From the NCBI GenBank assembly GCA_934462885.1, contig CAKSJC010000136.1, positions 1-5,208 on the forward strand: a stretch of DNA of 5,208 bases, given 5' to 3'. Source of the DNA: an uncultured Eubacteriales bacterium (GTDB taxonomy: Bacteria > Bacillota > Clostridia > Oscillospirales > CAG-272). Positions 1 to 5,208 of this stretch are shown here, in pieces; the first letter of the stretch is position 1; every line of letters begins with the position of its first letter. Under the pieces are notes generated by a model. The model did not search any database, was not told the DNA's origin, and was given only the letters and a program-made list of their open reading frames with translations. A program made the translations under genes and the position numbers.

Positions 1-242
1 TTATCCATAAGAGGAGTTCCGAACTCAAGTCCGATATCGTCATATGTTCCTTTTTTTATATGAACTTCCACGATATCGGCTCCGCGGTGAAGTTTCAGCA
101 CAATTCGCTCATCCGCAAGACGAAAGCGATAGTCCAAAACGTCGTTTATCGGATGCGAGTTTATTTCAAGAAGTATGTCTCCTTCAAGAATCCCCGCTCT
201 CGCGGCTCTTGAATGAGGAAGAACTCCCGTTATTTTAACCAT
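1..242 (-). CDS. DUF512 radical-SAM protein, N-terminal PDZ part (partial)
   Basis: The ATG at 242-240 opens a frame that runs off the left window edge after 80 codons. It begins MVKITGVLPHSRAARAGI and continues with GDILLEINSHPINDVLDYRF and, near the end, DDIGLEFGTPLMD. This is the typical start of the DUF512/TIGR03279 family: an N-terminal PDZ-like domain (about residues 1-60), then the GLEF...LMD lead-in to a cysteine-rich radical-SAM region that would lie outside the window. The family's biochemical role is not established; members are cytoplasmic Fe-S proteins common in Clostridia and cyanobacteria, often near the GTPase gene der. An AGGA at 258-255 sits 12 nt before the ATG, rather far for a ribosome binding site, but no better in-frame start exists. 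The gene has its own promoter at 298-326. Family assignment is from recognition of the N-terminal pattern; the Fe-S cysteines cannot be seen here. Confidence 0.88.
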   Translation of the reverse strand, partial: MVKITGVLPHSRAARAGILEGDILLEINSHPINDVLDYRFRLADERIVLKLHRGADIVEVHIKKGTYDDIGLEFGTPLMD

Positions 243-297
243 ATCAAAAATTATTCCTGATCTTTATTCATAGTATTCCTATTTTATCCTAAATTTA

Positions 298-326
298 ATT
301 ATACTCCAAAAAAGCGTCCGGGTCAA
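298..326 (-). promoter_or_regulatory. Sigma-A promoter for the DUF512 gene
   Basis: Read on the minus strand, TTGACC (326-321) is followed by a 17-nt spacer and a perfect TATAAT (303-298). The -35 matches consensus at five of six positions and the spacing is optimal. Transcription would start near 291, giving a leader of about 50 nt before the ATG at 242. The element lies just beyond the terminator of the transporter gene, so DUF512 should be an independent transcription unit. Confidence 0.85.
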
Positions 327-377
327 CATCATAAAGGAAAAATGAAATGAAATGACGATATTTTTTGCGGGAAACAG

Positions 378-403
378 AAAAACGGAGAGTTTTTACTCTC
401 CGT
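378..403 (-). terminator. Rho-independent terminator after the MFS gene
   Basis: A perfect 8-bp stem (ACGGAGAG with CTCTCCGT, 396-403 and 382-389) closes a 6-nt loop and is followed on the minus strand by a run of five T (382-378). The TAA stop of the transporter gene lies inside the loop, so the upstream stem arm is made of the last codons of that gene. On the plus strand the same stem is followed by eight T after three bases, so it could also stop transcription coming from the left. Confidence 0.8.
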
Positions 404-1655
404 CGATTTTTTTTATAAGTTTTGAAAGCCCCCTATGCCCTGCAAAGCAAAGAACGGACGCCGCCGCAGACACGATTATAAAAAATGTAAATACGGCTTC
501 CCACCCAAAGTTATCCGACACCGCTCCTGCAAGAAGTCCCGACAGAGCCGCAGAGGCATATGAGAAAGAATTAAACATTCCGCTTACGAACGATGTACGC
601 CCTATTTTTGCAAAGTGAAGCGGTATGAATGTAAGAAACATAGTGTTTGCTCCGAGCATTGCCGCACTCGAGATCGCAAGAAGAACGGTTGCAAAAACAC
701 TTCGCGCCATTCCCGCGCCTCCACCGATAAGGATCAGAAGAAACGCCCCAAGTGAAATAAAACTTACAATAAACATAAGTCCGCACACAGTAAGCTCATT
801 AAAACGGAATTTCGTATATATGTATTTTGCCGCGTAGACCCCGATAATATTGAAAACAGGAAGAATCGTGCAAATGATCGAAACTGTCGACGGATCTGAA
901 ATGAATTTTTCGTTTATTGCAGTCGGTATCCAAAGATCCAGTCCATCCTTCAGCATACCGTTCATTGATATTCCGAACAATGTAAAGACGACCCCGGCGC
1001 AGATAAAGACCTTTATTCCCGTGTAAGTTTTTTCGTTTTTTTCGTCTATTCCTACGTTTATTTCCTCTATGTGTTCGGACAGACCGCCAAACAAAAAAAA
1101 GAGAACGACGGATGTAAAAATAAGCACAGAACCACAGGAAGCAAACGAGAGTCTCCAGCCTGAAAGCTTCAATGTGAGCGCACATATAAGATAGCAAAGC
1201 ACAGTTCCGACAGGAATTGTAGCAGATAGGGCAGCTCCTGCCTTTTGGCTTATATCTCTCGTCGTGTATCGCGACACAGCGCGTATTATTGAAGGCCACA
1301 GCATTGAACAAAAGAAGCCGCATGCCGCCCACACCGCGCAGAACGCATATCCGTTTGAGGAAACACCCATAAGCATGTCCATACAACCGGCACCGCACAG
1401 TCCCGCGCATATCATATATCTCGGATGTATACGGTCTCCGAGATATCCGTTCACAAGCTGTCCAACCGCATAAACTATAAGGAAGAGAGTTCCGGCAGTT
1501 CCGCCAACTGTTTTCGTTATCACTCCGTCAGATATCATATCAGAAAAACAGACCGAAAGCGTTTTTTTACCGATATAAACGGTAGTATACGCCGCCATGC
1601 AAAGAAGCGAAAGAAACCACGATTTTTTCTCGTATTCAGTAAGCTTTTTTTTCAT
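393..1655 (-). CDS. MFS transporter, organophosphate:phosphate antiporter (GlpT/UhpT)-like
   Basis: A 420-aa integral membrane protein with about 12 hydrophobic segments in two halves, separated by a charged loop (about residues 191-212). GlpT-like landmarks, aligned by eye: VYIGKKTLSVCF (26-37) in helix 1; GQLVNGYLGDRIHPRY (65-80), the loop 2-3 MFS motif; MLWPS (118-122), matching the GMGWPP region; LKDGLDLWIPT (235-245), matching LRYGILDWSPT; and a C-terminal SYASAALSG and NFGWEAVF pattern (about 365-389). Family members exchange phosphorylated sugars or glycerol-3-phosphate for phosphate across the cytoplasmic membrane. Both arginines that bind phosphate in GlpT (R45, R269) appear here as lysines (K30, K236), so the substrate is uncertain. 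The start has a GAGGG (1663-1659) only 3 nt away. The gene begins 19 nt after the nif3 stop and is probably the last gene of the trmK operon. Confidence 0.9.
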   Translation of the reverse strand: MKKKLTEYEKKSWFLSLLCMAAYTTVYIGKKTLSVCFSDMISDGVITKTVGGTAGTLFLIVYAVGQLVNGYLGDRIHPRYMICAGLCGAGCMDMLMGVSSNGYAFCAVWAACGFFCSMLWPSIIRAVSRYTTRDISQKAGAALSATIPVGTVLCYLICALTLKLSGWRLSFASCGSVLIFTSVVLFFLFGGLSEHIEEINVGIDEKNEKTYTGIKVFICAGVVFTLFGISMNGMLKDGLDLWIPTAINEKFISDPSTVSIICTILPVFNIIGVYAAKYIYTKFRFNELTVCGLMFIVSFISLGAFLLILIGGGAGMARSVFATVLLAISSAAMLGANTMFLTFIPLHFAKIGRTSFVSGMFNSFSYASAALSGLLAGAVSDNFGWEAVFTFFIIVSAAASVLCFAGHRGLSKLIKKIDGE

Positions 1656-1674
1656 AATCCCTCGGATGTGTGTA

Positions 1675-2445
1675 TTAAATCATTTCATATGCACACGAAT
1701 CAAATATTTCACATTCCGCACCGCATATTTTCTCCACAAGCTCCGCAAGAATGCGGCATATCGGTGCTTCCGTATGATAATGACCCGCTTCAATCGTTAT
1801 AAGTCCCTCTTCAGCGGCGTCCGAAGCCATATTGTAACCTGCGTCTCCGGTCACAAAAACATCGCACCCTGCGTAAAGCGCGGGATACACTAAGCTTTTT
1901 CCGTCTCCTCCGCAGAATGCGGCGCGCTTAACCGTGCGCGAGAGATCGCCGCTCACGCGGACAGCACGGCATCCGAGTTTTTCGCGCACGAGAGATGCAA
2001 ACTCCCCCGCGCTCATATTCTTGTGAATATCGGCTATACGTCCGAGATCGTGTGCTTCCTCATCTCCGAATTTACCGCACGGTTCAAAGCCGAGAGTCCT
2101 GCAAAGAGTGTCATTGACTCCGCCGTCAGCCGCGTCAAGTCTCGTATGGAACGAAAGAACGCTTATTCCGTTTTTTATTGTTTTTACAGTTTTTGCACCG
2201 TAAAGAGTTTCACCGCTCACAGATTTCATTCCTCTGAAAATCATAGGATGATGCGTCACTATTGTGTCGGCTCCGCATTTTACGGCATAATCTATCACAT
2301 TCATCGTCGCGTCAAGCGCGACAAGTACGCGCTTGACTTCCGCTTCTGTATCTCCGGATACAATTATGCCGTCGTTATCCCAATCGCAGGAAAGAGAACG
2401 CGGACAAAATTCGCTTATTTTCTCATGAAGCATGAAAACCGTCAT
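1675..2445 (-). CDS. Nif3-like dinuclear metal-centre protein (YqfO/YbgI family)
   Basis: A 256-aa protein of the Nif3/DUF34 family, whose members form toroidal hexamers with a dinuclear metal site. Their exact reaction is unsettled; a GTP cyclohydrolase I type 2 label found in databases is not well supported. Visible motifs: CDWDNDGIIVSGD (20-32), THHP (64-67), SFHTRLDAADGGVND (98-112), CGGDGKS (178-184) and GHYHTE (221-226). By analogy with YbgI, H65, H66, D104, H222 and E226 are the likely metal ligands. The length matches the short form; the inserted CutA-like domain of Bacillus YqfO (about 370 aa) is absent. The start at 2445 is fixed by GGGGAG at 2457-2452, six nt upstream; an ATG at 2450 abuts that site and is out of frame. 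It follows trmK by 28 nt, the usual trmK-nif3 arrangement in Bacillota, and precedes the transporter gene by 19 nt. Confidence 0.93.
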   Translation of the reverse strand: MTVFMLHEKISEFCPRSLSCDWDNDGIIVSGDTEAEVKRVLVALDATMNVIDYAVKCGADTIVTHHPMIFRGMKSVSGETLYGAKTVKTIKNGISVLSFHTRLDAADGGVNDTLCRTLGFEPCGKFGDEEAHDLGRIADIHKNMSAGEFASLVREKLGCRAVRVSGDLSRTVKRAAFCGGDGKSLVYPALYAGCDVFVTGDAGYNMASDAAEEGLITIEAGHYHTEAPICRILAELVEKICGAECEIFDSCAYEMI

Positions 2446-2473
2446 TTCATTCTCCCCGTTTTTCTTTTTATCA

Positions 2474-3178
2474 TTATTTCTTGTTTAAAAGCTTCTTTAT
2501 TTCCGTAAGGCAAAGTTCTTCTTTTGAAGAGCAAAGACCGCCTTTTTTCATTCCGTCTATTTTTACTTCAAGCTTTTTTTCAAACTTTGCAGCGTATTTT
2601 TCAAAAAGAGGCTCTCTTTTTGCTATATTTATCCGTCCGAGCATAAGTTCGACGTCACTGTACTCCTCACGTTTTCCGGTGTGTTCAGCAAGGATGCATG
2701 AATATATCCTGCCGCCTGCCGCGCATAGCTTTTCGTCAAGTATGGAAAAACCGTTTTCAGCCAAATACCTTCTGAGAGCGTCTCCCATAGTCATCGGCTG
2801 AAGTATGACTCTGACCCCATCCTTTTTTGCATACTCCGATCTATCAATAATATCCGCGATGAGTTCTCCTCCCATGCCGCAGATCAAGATATCTGAAACG
2901 CCGTCACGCACGCACTCTCCGTCATCTATTCCATCCGCCGGCAAAAAGCGCATCTTTTCGGAGAGGGCGTAGCGTTTTGCATTCTCCTGCGCTCGTTCAA
3001 GCGGACCGTTGTTTATATCAGACGCCGCCGCAAAAGATGATATCCCGTTTTGAAGAAGGTAGAGCGGAACATATGCATGATCCGTGCCTACATCAAGCGC
3101 GACGGACCCTTTTCGTACCATAGAAGCCGCGCATAACAGTCTGGCGTCAAGATTCACTTTCAGATTCTTTTCTTTCAT
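2474..3178 (-). CDS. trmK: tRNA (adenine(22)-N1)-methyltransferase TrmK
   Basis: A 234-aa class I SAM-dependent methyltransferase. TrmK makes m1A at position 22 of tRNAs in the cytoplasm. The sequence shows the family order: LDARLLCAASMV (10-21), the SAM-binding DVGTDHAYVPLYL (29-41), acidic motif SDINNGPL (53-60), ADGID (81-85), the GMGGELI signature (101-107) and ILQPMTMGDALRRYL (125-139). The lysine-rich C-terminal region (about 175-234) matches the helical domain thought to bind tRNA. The length is normal for the family. The start at 3178 gives the expected short N-terminal lead before LDARL; its ribosome binding site is weak, only GAGA at 3187-3184. I see no clear promoter in the 118-nt gap upstream, so it may have an unrecognised promoter or depend partly on read-through past the hairpin at 3229-3278. 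It is the first gene of the likely trmK-nif3-transporter operon. Confidence 0.95.
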   Translation of the reverse strand: MKEKNLKVNLDARLLCAASMVRKGSVALDVGTDHAYVPLYLLQNGISSFAAASDINNGPLERAQENAKRYALSEKMRFLPADGIDDGECVRDGVSDILICGMGGELIADIIDRSEYAKKDGVRVILQPMTMGDALRRYLAENGFSILDEKLCAAGGRIYSCILAEHTGKREEYSDVELMLGRINIAKREPLFEKYAAKFEKKLEVKIDGMKKGGLCSSKEELCLTEIKKLLNKK

Positions 3179-3228
3179 AATTATCTCGATTTTCTCTCAG
3201 AAGCTATCAAAAGCAAACTTTTTCACGC

Positions 3229-3278
3229 AAAAATTACGGGGAGGCGTCTTTCCGTATTACGGAAAAAACTGCTCCCCG
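3229..3278 (-). terminator. Compound hairpin after DUF1858, probable terminator
   Basis: An outer 7-bp stem (CGGGGAG at 3237-3243 with CTCCCCG at 3272-3278) encloses an inner 7-bp stem (TTTCCGT at 3249-3255 with ACGGAAA at 3259-3265), separated by a partly pairing internal loop. On the minus strand the outer stem is followed three bases later by five T (3233-3229). The position right after the DUF1858 stop suggests termination of the murA unit. The broken stem and the offset T run make it weaker than a classic terminator, so partial read-through into trmK is possible. Confidence 0.55.
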
Positions 3279-3296
3279 ACAAATTTTGTGCAACGA

Positions 3297-3500
3297 TTAT
3301 TTTTTTGAAGCAAAATACGCATTTAGCTTTTTAATAAGCTCATCGGCGTCAACTCCGTGAACGTCGCAGGCTTCTTCAACCGATTCCATTCTTGACACGG
3401 GGCAGCTGATACAGTGCATTCCGCTTTCAAGAAAAATATCCGCTGTATTTTCGTCAAAATCTACGATGTCGCCGATTATCGTTTCCTTTGTTACTTCCAT
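3297..3500 (-). CDS. DUF1858 domain protein (CxxC redox disulfide)
   Basis: A 67-aa protein that is essentially a single DUF1858 domain, the family described as hybrid-cluster-protein-associated redox disulfide (TIGR03980). It opens with the typical MEVTKETIIGDIV, has the FLESGMHCISCP motif with C30 and C33 as the CxxC pair, and ends in a helix DADELIKKLNAYF. No signal peptide or membrane segment is present, so it should be cytoplasmic. The family's function is not established; the CxxC suggests thiol-disulfide exchange or metal binding. Its ATG has the strongest ribosome binding site in the window, AGGAGG at 3515-3510, nine nt upstream. It starts 20 nt after the murA stop and is most likely co-transcribed with murA, then followed by the hairpin at 3229-3278. 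No hybrid-cluster protein gene is visible nearby. Confidence 0.9.
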   Translation of the reverse strand: MEVTKETIIGDIVDFDENTADIFLESGMHCISCPVSRMESVEEACDVHGVDADELIKKLNAYFASKK

Positions 3501-3509
3501 TTTTTTGTT

Positions 3510-3515
3510 CCTCCT
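3510..3515 (-). promoter_or_regulatory. Strong ribosome binding site of the DUF1858 gene
   Basis: A full AGGAGG on the minus strand lies nine nt before the ATG at 3500, within the 20-nt gap after the murA stop. It fixes the start and suggests translation of the small protein is initiated independently of murA. Confidence 0.85.
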
Positions 3516-3520
3516 AACAT

Positions 3521-4765
3521 TCAGTTGGCTTTTTTTACTTCAACAGGATCCGGAACGGTAACTTTTTCAATATCCGCCCCGAGCGCTTTGAGTTTAGCGC
3601 ATATATTATCATACCCGCGTTCGATGAGTCTTATTTCTGATATCTCGGTTCTTCCGCGACATGCAAGAGCCGCTATCATAACAGCTACTCCTCCTCGTAA
3701 GTCTGTCGCTATAACCGGAGCCGGAGTTAACGGCGTGCCGCCCTCTATAACGACTATACGCCCGTCAACTTTGATCTTCGCGCCCATGCGCTTTAATTCT
3801 TCAATATATCTGAAACGGTTATCGAAAATACTCTCGTTAACGTAACTCGTTCCGTCGGCAAAACAGAGAAGCGCCGCCATCTGCGGGTGCATATCTGTCG
3901 GGAATCCGGGGTACGGGAGAGTTTTCACCGTTGTTTTCTTTATTTTAGCTCCCGAAGTTACGTGAACTGCATCGTCAAATTCTTCTACCGTTGCGCCTAC
4001 TTCTTCAAGCTTTGCGGAAACCGATTCGAGGTGCTTCGGTATAACATTGTTTATTCTCACCGAGCCTCCTGTCGCCACTGCCGCCACCATGAACGATCCG
4101 GCTTCTATCATATCGGGAATGATCGCGTATGTGCATCCGTGAAGAGCGGGCACGCCTTTTATTTTTATGACGTCCGATCCGGCTCCCGTTATCATCGCGC
4201 CGCAGGTATTAAGAAAGTTTGCACAGTCAACAATATGCGGCTCACGCGCGGCGTTATCAATTATTGTAGTTCCATCCGCAGTAGCTGCGGCTATCATCAC
4301 GTTCAGCGTCGCTCCCACGCTTGTGAGATCGAAAAATATATTTGCCCCATGCGGTTTTCCGTCGGATTCTATTTCAATGTATCCGCCTTCGGTGTTTACA
4401 CATCCGCCCAAAGCTTCAAATCCTTTTATGTGTTGGTCAATCGGACGTACTCCGAAATTGCATCCGCCGGGAAGACCGACTCTCGCACGTCCGAAACGTC
4501 CGAACTCTGCGCCTAAAAGATAATACGATCCTCTTATCTTGCGTACTAACTCATAATCCGATCTTCCGGGTTCAACGTTCGTGCAGTCTATTTCATAAGT
4601 GGTAGGAGCGAGCATTTTTATCTCAGCTCCGATACCGCGTAAAATTTCAAACGAATATGTTATATCGCTTATTGCGGGAATGTTTTCAAGTACGCATTTT
4701 CCCTTTACAAGCACACAGGAATATATTATCGGCAGAGCCGCATTTTTAAATCCCGAGATCTCCAC
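3521..4765 (-). CDS. murA: UDP-N-acetylglucosamine 1-carboxyvinyltransferase (MurA)
   Basis: MurA transfers enolpyruvate from PEP to UDP-GlcNAc, the first committed step of peptidoglycan precursor synthesis, in the cytoplasm. The coordinates use the first canonical start, GTG at 4765, giving 414 aa. Numbered from there, K7-N8 in SGFKNAALP, R78 in RKIRGS, C102 in LPGGCNFGVRPIDQHI (the PEP and fosfomycin cysteine), GFPTDM, the IFDNRF pattern, DLRGG and ERGYDNI match the E. coli active-site residues K22, N23, R91, C115, D305, R331, D369-R371 and R397. The usual RAS and DLRA read RGS and DLRG here. The GTG has no properly spaced ribosome binding site and would remove the conserved first strand, which is encoded in frame at 4766-4810. 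The real start is therefore probably upstream, at a non-canonical ATA. Transcription likely starts from the promoter at 4941-4949; the DUF1858 gene follows 20 nt later. Confidence 0.95.
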   Translation of the reverse strand: MEISGFKNAALPIIYSCVLVKGKCVLENIPAISDITYSFEILRGIGAEIKMLAPTTYEIDCTNVEPGRSDYELVRKIRGSYYLLGAEFGRFGRARVGLPGGCNFGVRPIDQHIKGFEALGGCVNTEGGYIEIESDGKPHGANIFFDLTSVGATLNVMIAAATADGTTIIDNAAREPHIVDCANFLNTCGAMITGAGSDVIKIKGVPALHGCTYAIIPDMIEAGSFMVAAVATGGSVRINNVIPKHLESVSAKLEEVGATVEEFDDAVHVTSGAKIKKTTVKTLPYPGFPTDMHPQMAALLCFADGTSYVNESIFDNRFRYIEELKRMGAKIKVDGRIVVIEGGTPLTPAPVIATDLRGGVAVMIAALACRGRTEISEIRLIERGYDNICAKLKALGADIEKVTVPDPVEVKKAN

Positions 4766-4816
4766 CTGACCAAAAAGCGGAGCACCTCCGTTTATAACTA
4801 TTTTTTCTATATATAT
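4766..4816 (-). other. murA: In-frame N-terminal extension of murA lacking a standard start codon
   Basis: Upstream of the GTG the murA frame stays open to a TAG at 4831-4829. It encodes EKIVINGGAPLFGQ directly before VEISG, the conserved MurA N-terminus. The codon where Met is expected is ATA (4810-4808); counting it as residue 1 makes the catalytic pair K22-N23, the same numbers as in E. coli MurA. A second ATA (4816-4814) lies seven nt after AGAAAGG (4830-4824), ideal ribosome-binding spacing. No ATG, GTG or TTG occurs in frame between the TAG and the GTG at 4765. A codon ATA start, a single-base variant or a sequencing error would all explain this. Confidence 0.75.
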
Positions 4817-4878
4817 TACCGAGCCTTTCTAAAGAGCCGGAAGTTTTCGCAAATTATCCCGAAAAACGCACCGCGCGG

Positions 4879-4918
4879 TATGTTTGGCGGCAAACATAAA
4901 AATCTGAATTTTTTATGT
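4879..4918 (-). promoter_or_regulatory. Structured murA leader with two overlapping hairpins
   Basis: Between the promoter and murA lie two inverted repeats. Hairpin A has a perfect 9-bp stem (4894-4902 with 4910-4918) and a 7-nt loop. Hairpin B has a perfect 8-bp stem (4879-4886 with 4891-4898) and a 4-nt loop. They share 4894-4898, so only one can form fully at a time. The 10-nt self-complementary ACCGCGCGGT (4870-4879) and a run of five T on the minus strand (4866-4862) follow. This could be an attenuator-like leader, but it matches no riboswitch class that I recognise. Confidence 0.45.
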
Positions 4919-4940
4919 CCGTATAAAAAGATACAAGTAT

Positions 4941-4949
4941 ATTATAACA
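4941..4949 (-). promoter_or_regulatory. Extended -10 promoter for murA
   Basis: On the minus strand TGT (4949-4947) directly precedes a perfect TATAAT (4946-4941), making an extended -10 element. No good -35 box is present at 16-18 nt, which is common for extended -10 promoters. Transcription would begin near 4934, leaving a leader of about 120 nt before the probable murA start. Confidence 0.7.
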
Positions 4950-4988
4950 GTTTATGTGCAATAATAAAAGAGTTTTCTGAATGATTTT

Positions 4989-5031
4989 CACAAAATTAAT
5001 AGTTTGTGGGAAATTTGCATAATGCTTCCAC
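4989..5031 (-). repeat. Two overlapping inverted repeats after the upstream gene
   Basis: Just after the stop at 5035 are two imperfect or short hairpins: GTGG/CCAC arms at 5006-5009 and 5028-5031 around an inner GCAT/ATGC pair, and CACAAA/TTTGTG at 4989-4994 and 5003-5008. They share 5006-5008. Neither is followed by a clear T run, so although the position suits termination of the upstream gene, I do not call a terminator. Confidence 0.3.
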
Positions 5032-5034
5032 ATT

Positions 5035-5208
5035 TCATTCTGTTGTTTTTGTATATAACGTTCCATCTATGGCATTATAAATTAATTTTTCACCGTTATC
5101 GATACGTATTTGCCAGCATGGGATAAGGCAAAAGTCATCCGCGTCGCCGAAAAAATACAAAGAATAACAAAAATCAACCGACGATATACGAATTCCGTTC
5201 TCCTTGTC
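5035..5208 (-). CDS. C-terminal fragment of an unidentified protein (partial)
   Basis: An open frame enters from the right window edge and ends at TGA (5037-5035), giving the last 57 residues of a protein whose start is outside the window. The tail contains SSVDFCYSLYFFGDADDF, then CLIPCWQIRIDNGEKL and IYNAIDGTLYTKTTE. The pattern of an aromatic strand, a Pro-Cys-Trp, a short DNG turn and an NAIDG strand looks like genuine protein. It resembles the C-terminal ends of extracytoplasmic YycI/PepSY-like regulatory proteins, which often read 'PxW...dG...vNAxtG'. That resemblance is an inference from memory; YycI-like proteins occur next to WalK kinases in Bacillota, which would fit a cell-wall setting beside murA. 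No signal sequence can be seen because the N-terminus is missing. A competing frame (5066-4854) crosses the promoter and is rejected. Confidence 0.7.
   Translation of the reverse strand, partial: DKENGIRISSVDFCYSLYFFGDADDFCLIPCWQIRIDNGEKLIYNAIDGTLYTKTTE

Noticed and set aside
799..1410. 203-residue minus-strand frame inside the transporter gene
   Set aside because: It is a shifted frame of the transporter gene, very rich in Arg and Cys, while the transporter frame keeps clear MFS motifs throughout; no sign of a frameshift.
2023..2508. 161-residue plus-strand frame opposite nif3
   Set aside because: It is antisense to the conserved Nif3 motifs with no recognisable protein features; a shadow frame.
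3887..4516. 209-residue plus-strand frame opposite murA
   Set aside because: It is fully antisense to highly conserved MurA sequence, is rich in Cys, Arg, Ser and Tyr as antisense frames tend to be, and shows no domain or ribosome binding site.
4784..4789. GGAGGT as a ribosome binding site for the GTG start of murA
   Set aside because: It lies 18 nt before the GTG, too far, and forms the conserved NGG codons of the MurA N-terminus; it also pairs with a nearby CTCCG.
4941..4964. TTGCAC as the -35 box of the murA promoter
   Set aside because: It is only nine nt from the TATAAT, too close for a -35 element; the extended TG motif explains the promoter better.
4854..5066. 70-residue minus-strand frame starting MERYIQKQQ
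   Set aside because: It overlaps the end of the better-supported C-terminal fragment in another frame, runs through the extended -10 promoter and leader hairpins, has no recognisable motif and has the Lys/Asn/Ile-rich composition expected of AT-rich noncoding DNA.
1..5208. A novel multi-gene system such as defence, mobile or biosynthetic
   Set aside because: All complete genes fall into known housekeeping or widespread conserved families in plausible operons; there are no transposases, direct repeats, toxin-antitoxin pairs or CRISPR repeats.

Overview
The window looks like an ordinary chromosomal segment from a Clostridia-type Bacillota of moderate GC content. The basis is gene content: a DUF512 radical-SAM protein, the trmK/nif3 pair, a DUF1858 redox-disulfide protein and a Gram-positive-style MurA. 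Consistent with this are AGGAGG-type ribosome binding sites, near-consensus sigma-A promoter elements and frequent ATA codons. No mobile element, CRISPR array, rRNA or tRNA gene is visible. All genes lie on the minus strand, so transcription runs from right to left.

Layout in the direction of transcription: (1) 5208-5035, the C-terminal end of a protein cut by the window edge, not confidently identified. (2) About 5034-4817, an AT-rich gap with a strong extended -10 promoter and a structured leader of roughly 120 nt. (3) murA (peptidoglycan precursor synthesis), whose conserved N-terminus is encoded upstream of the first usable start codon; an ATA stands where the initiator Met should be. (4) A 67-aa DUF1858 CxxC protein, 20 nt behind murA. 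(5) A compound hairpin in the 118-nt gap after it, probably ending the murA unit. (6) trmK, then nif3, then an organophosphate-antiporter-type MFS transporter, with gaps of 28 and 19 nt, presumably one operon. It ends in a hairpin terminator whose loop contains the transporter stop codon. (7) A textbook promoter (TTGACC, 17-nt spacer, TATAAT) driving the DUF512 radical-SAM gene, of which only the N-terminal PDZ part is inside the window.

Functionally these are housekeeping genes: cell-wall synthesis (MurA), tRNA m1A22 methylation (TrmK) with its usual neighbour, the metal-binding Nif3-like protein, and a transporter. I found no convincing evidence of a new multi-gene system. The points most worth a second look are the missing canonical start codon of murA, the mutually exclusive hairpins in its leader, and the Arg-to-Lys replacement at both presumed phosphate-binding positions of the transporter. 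No gene-free stretch exceeds 300 bases.
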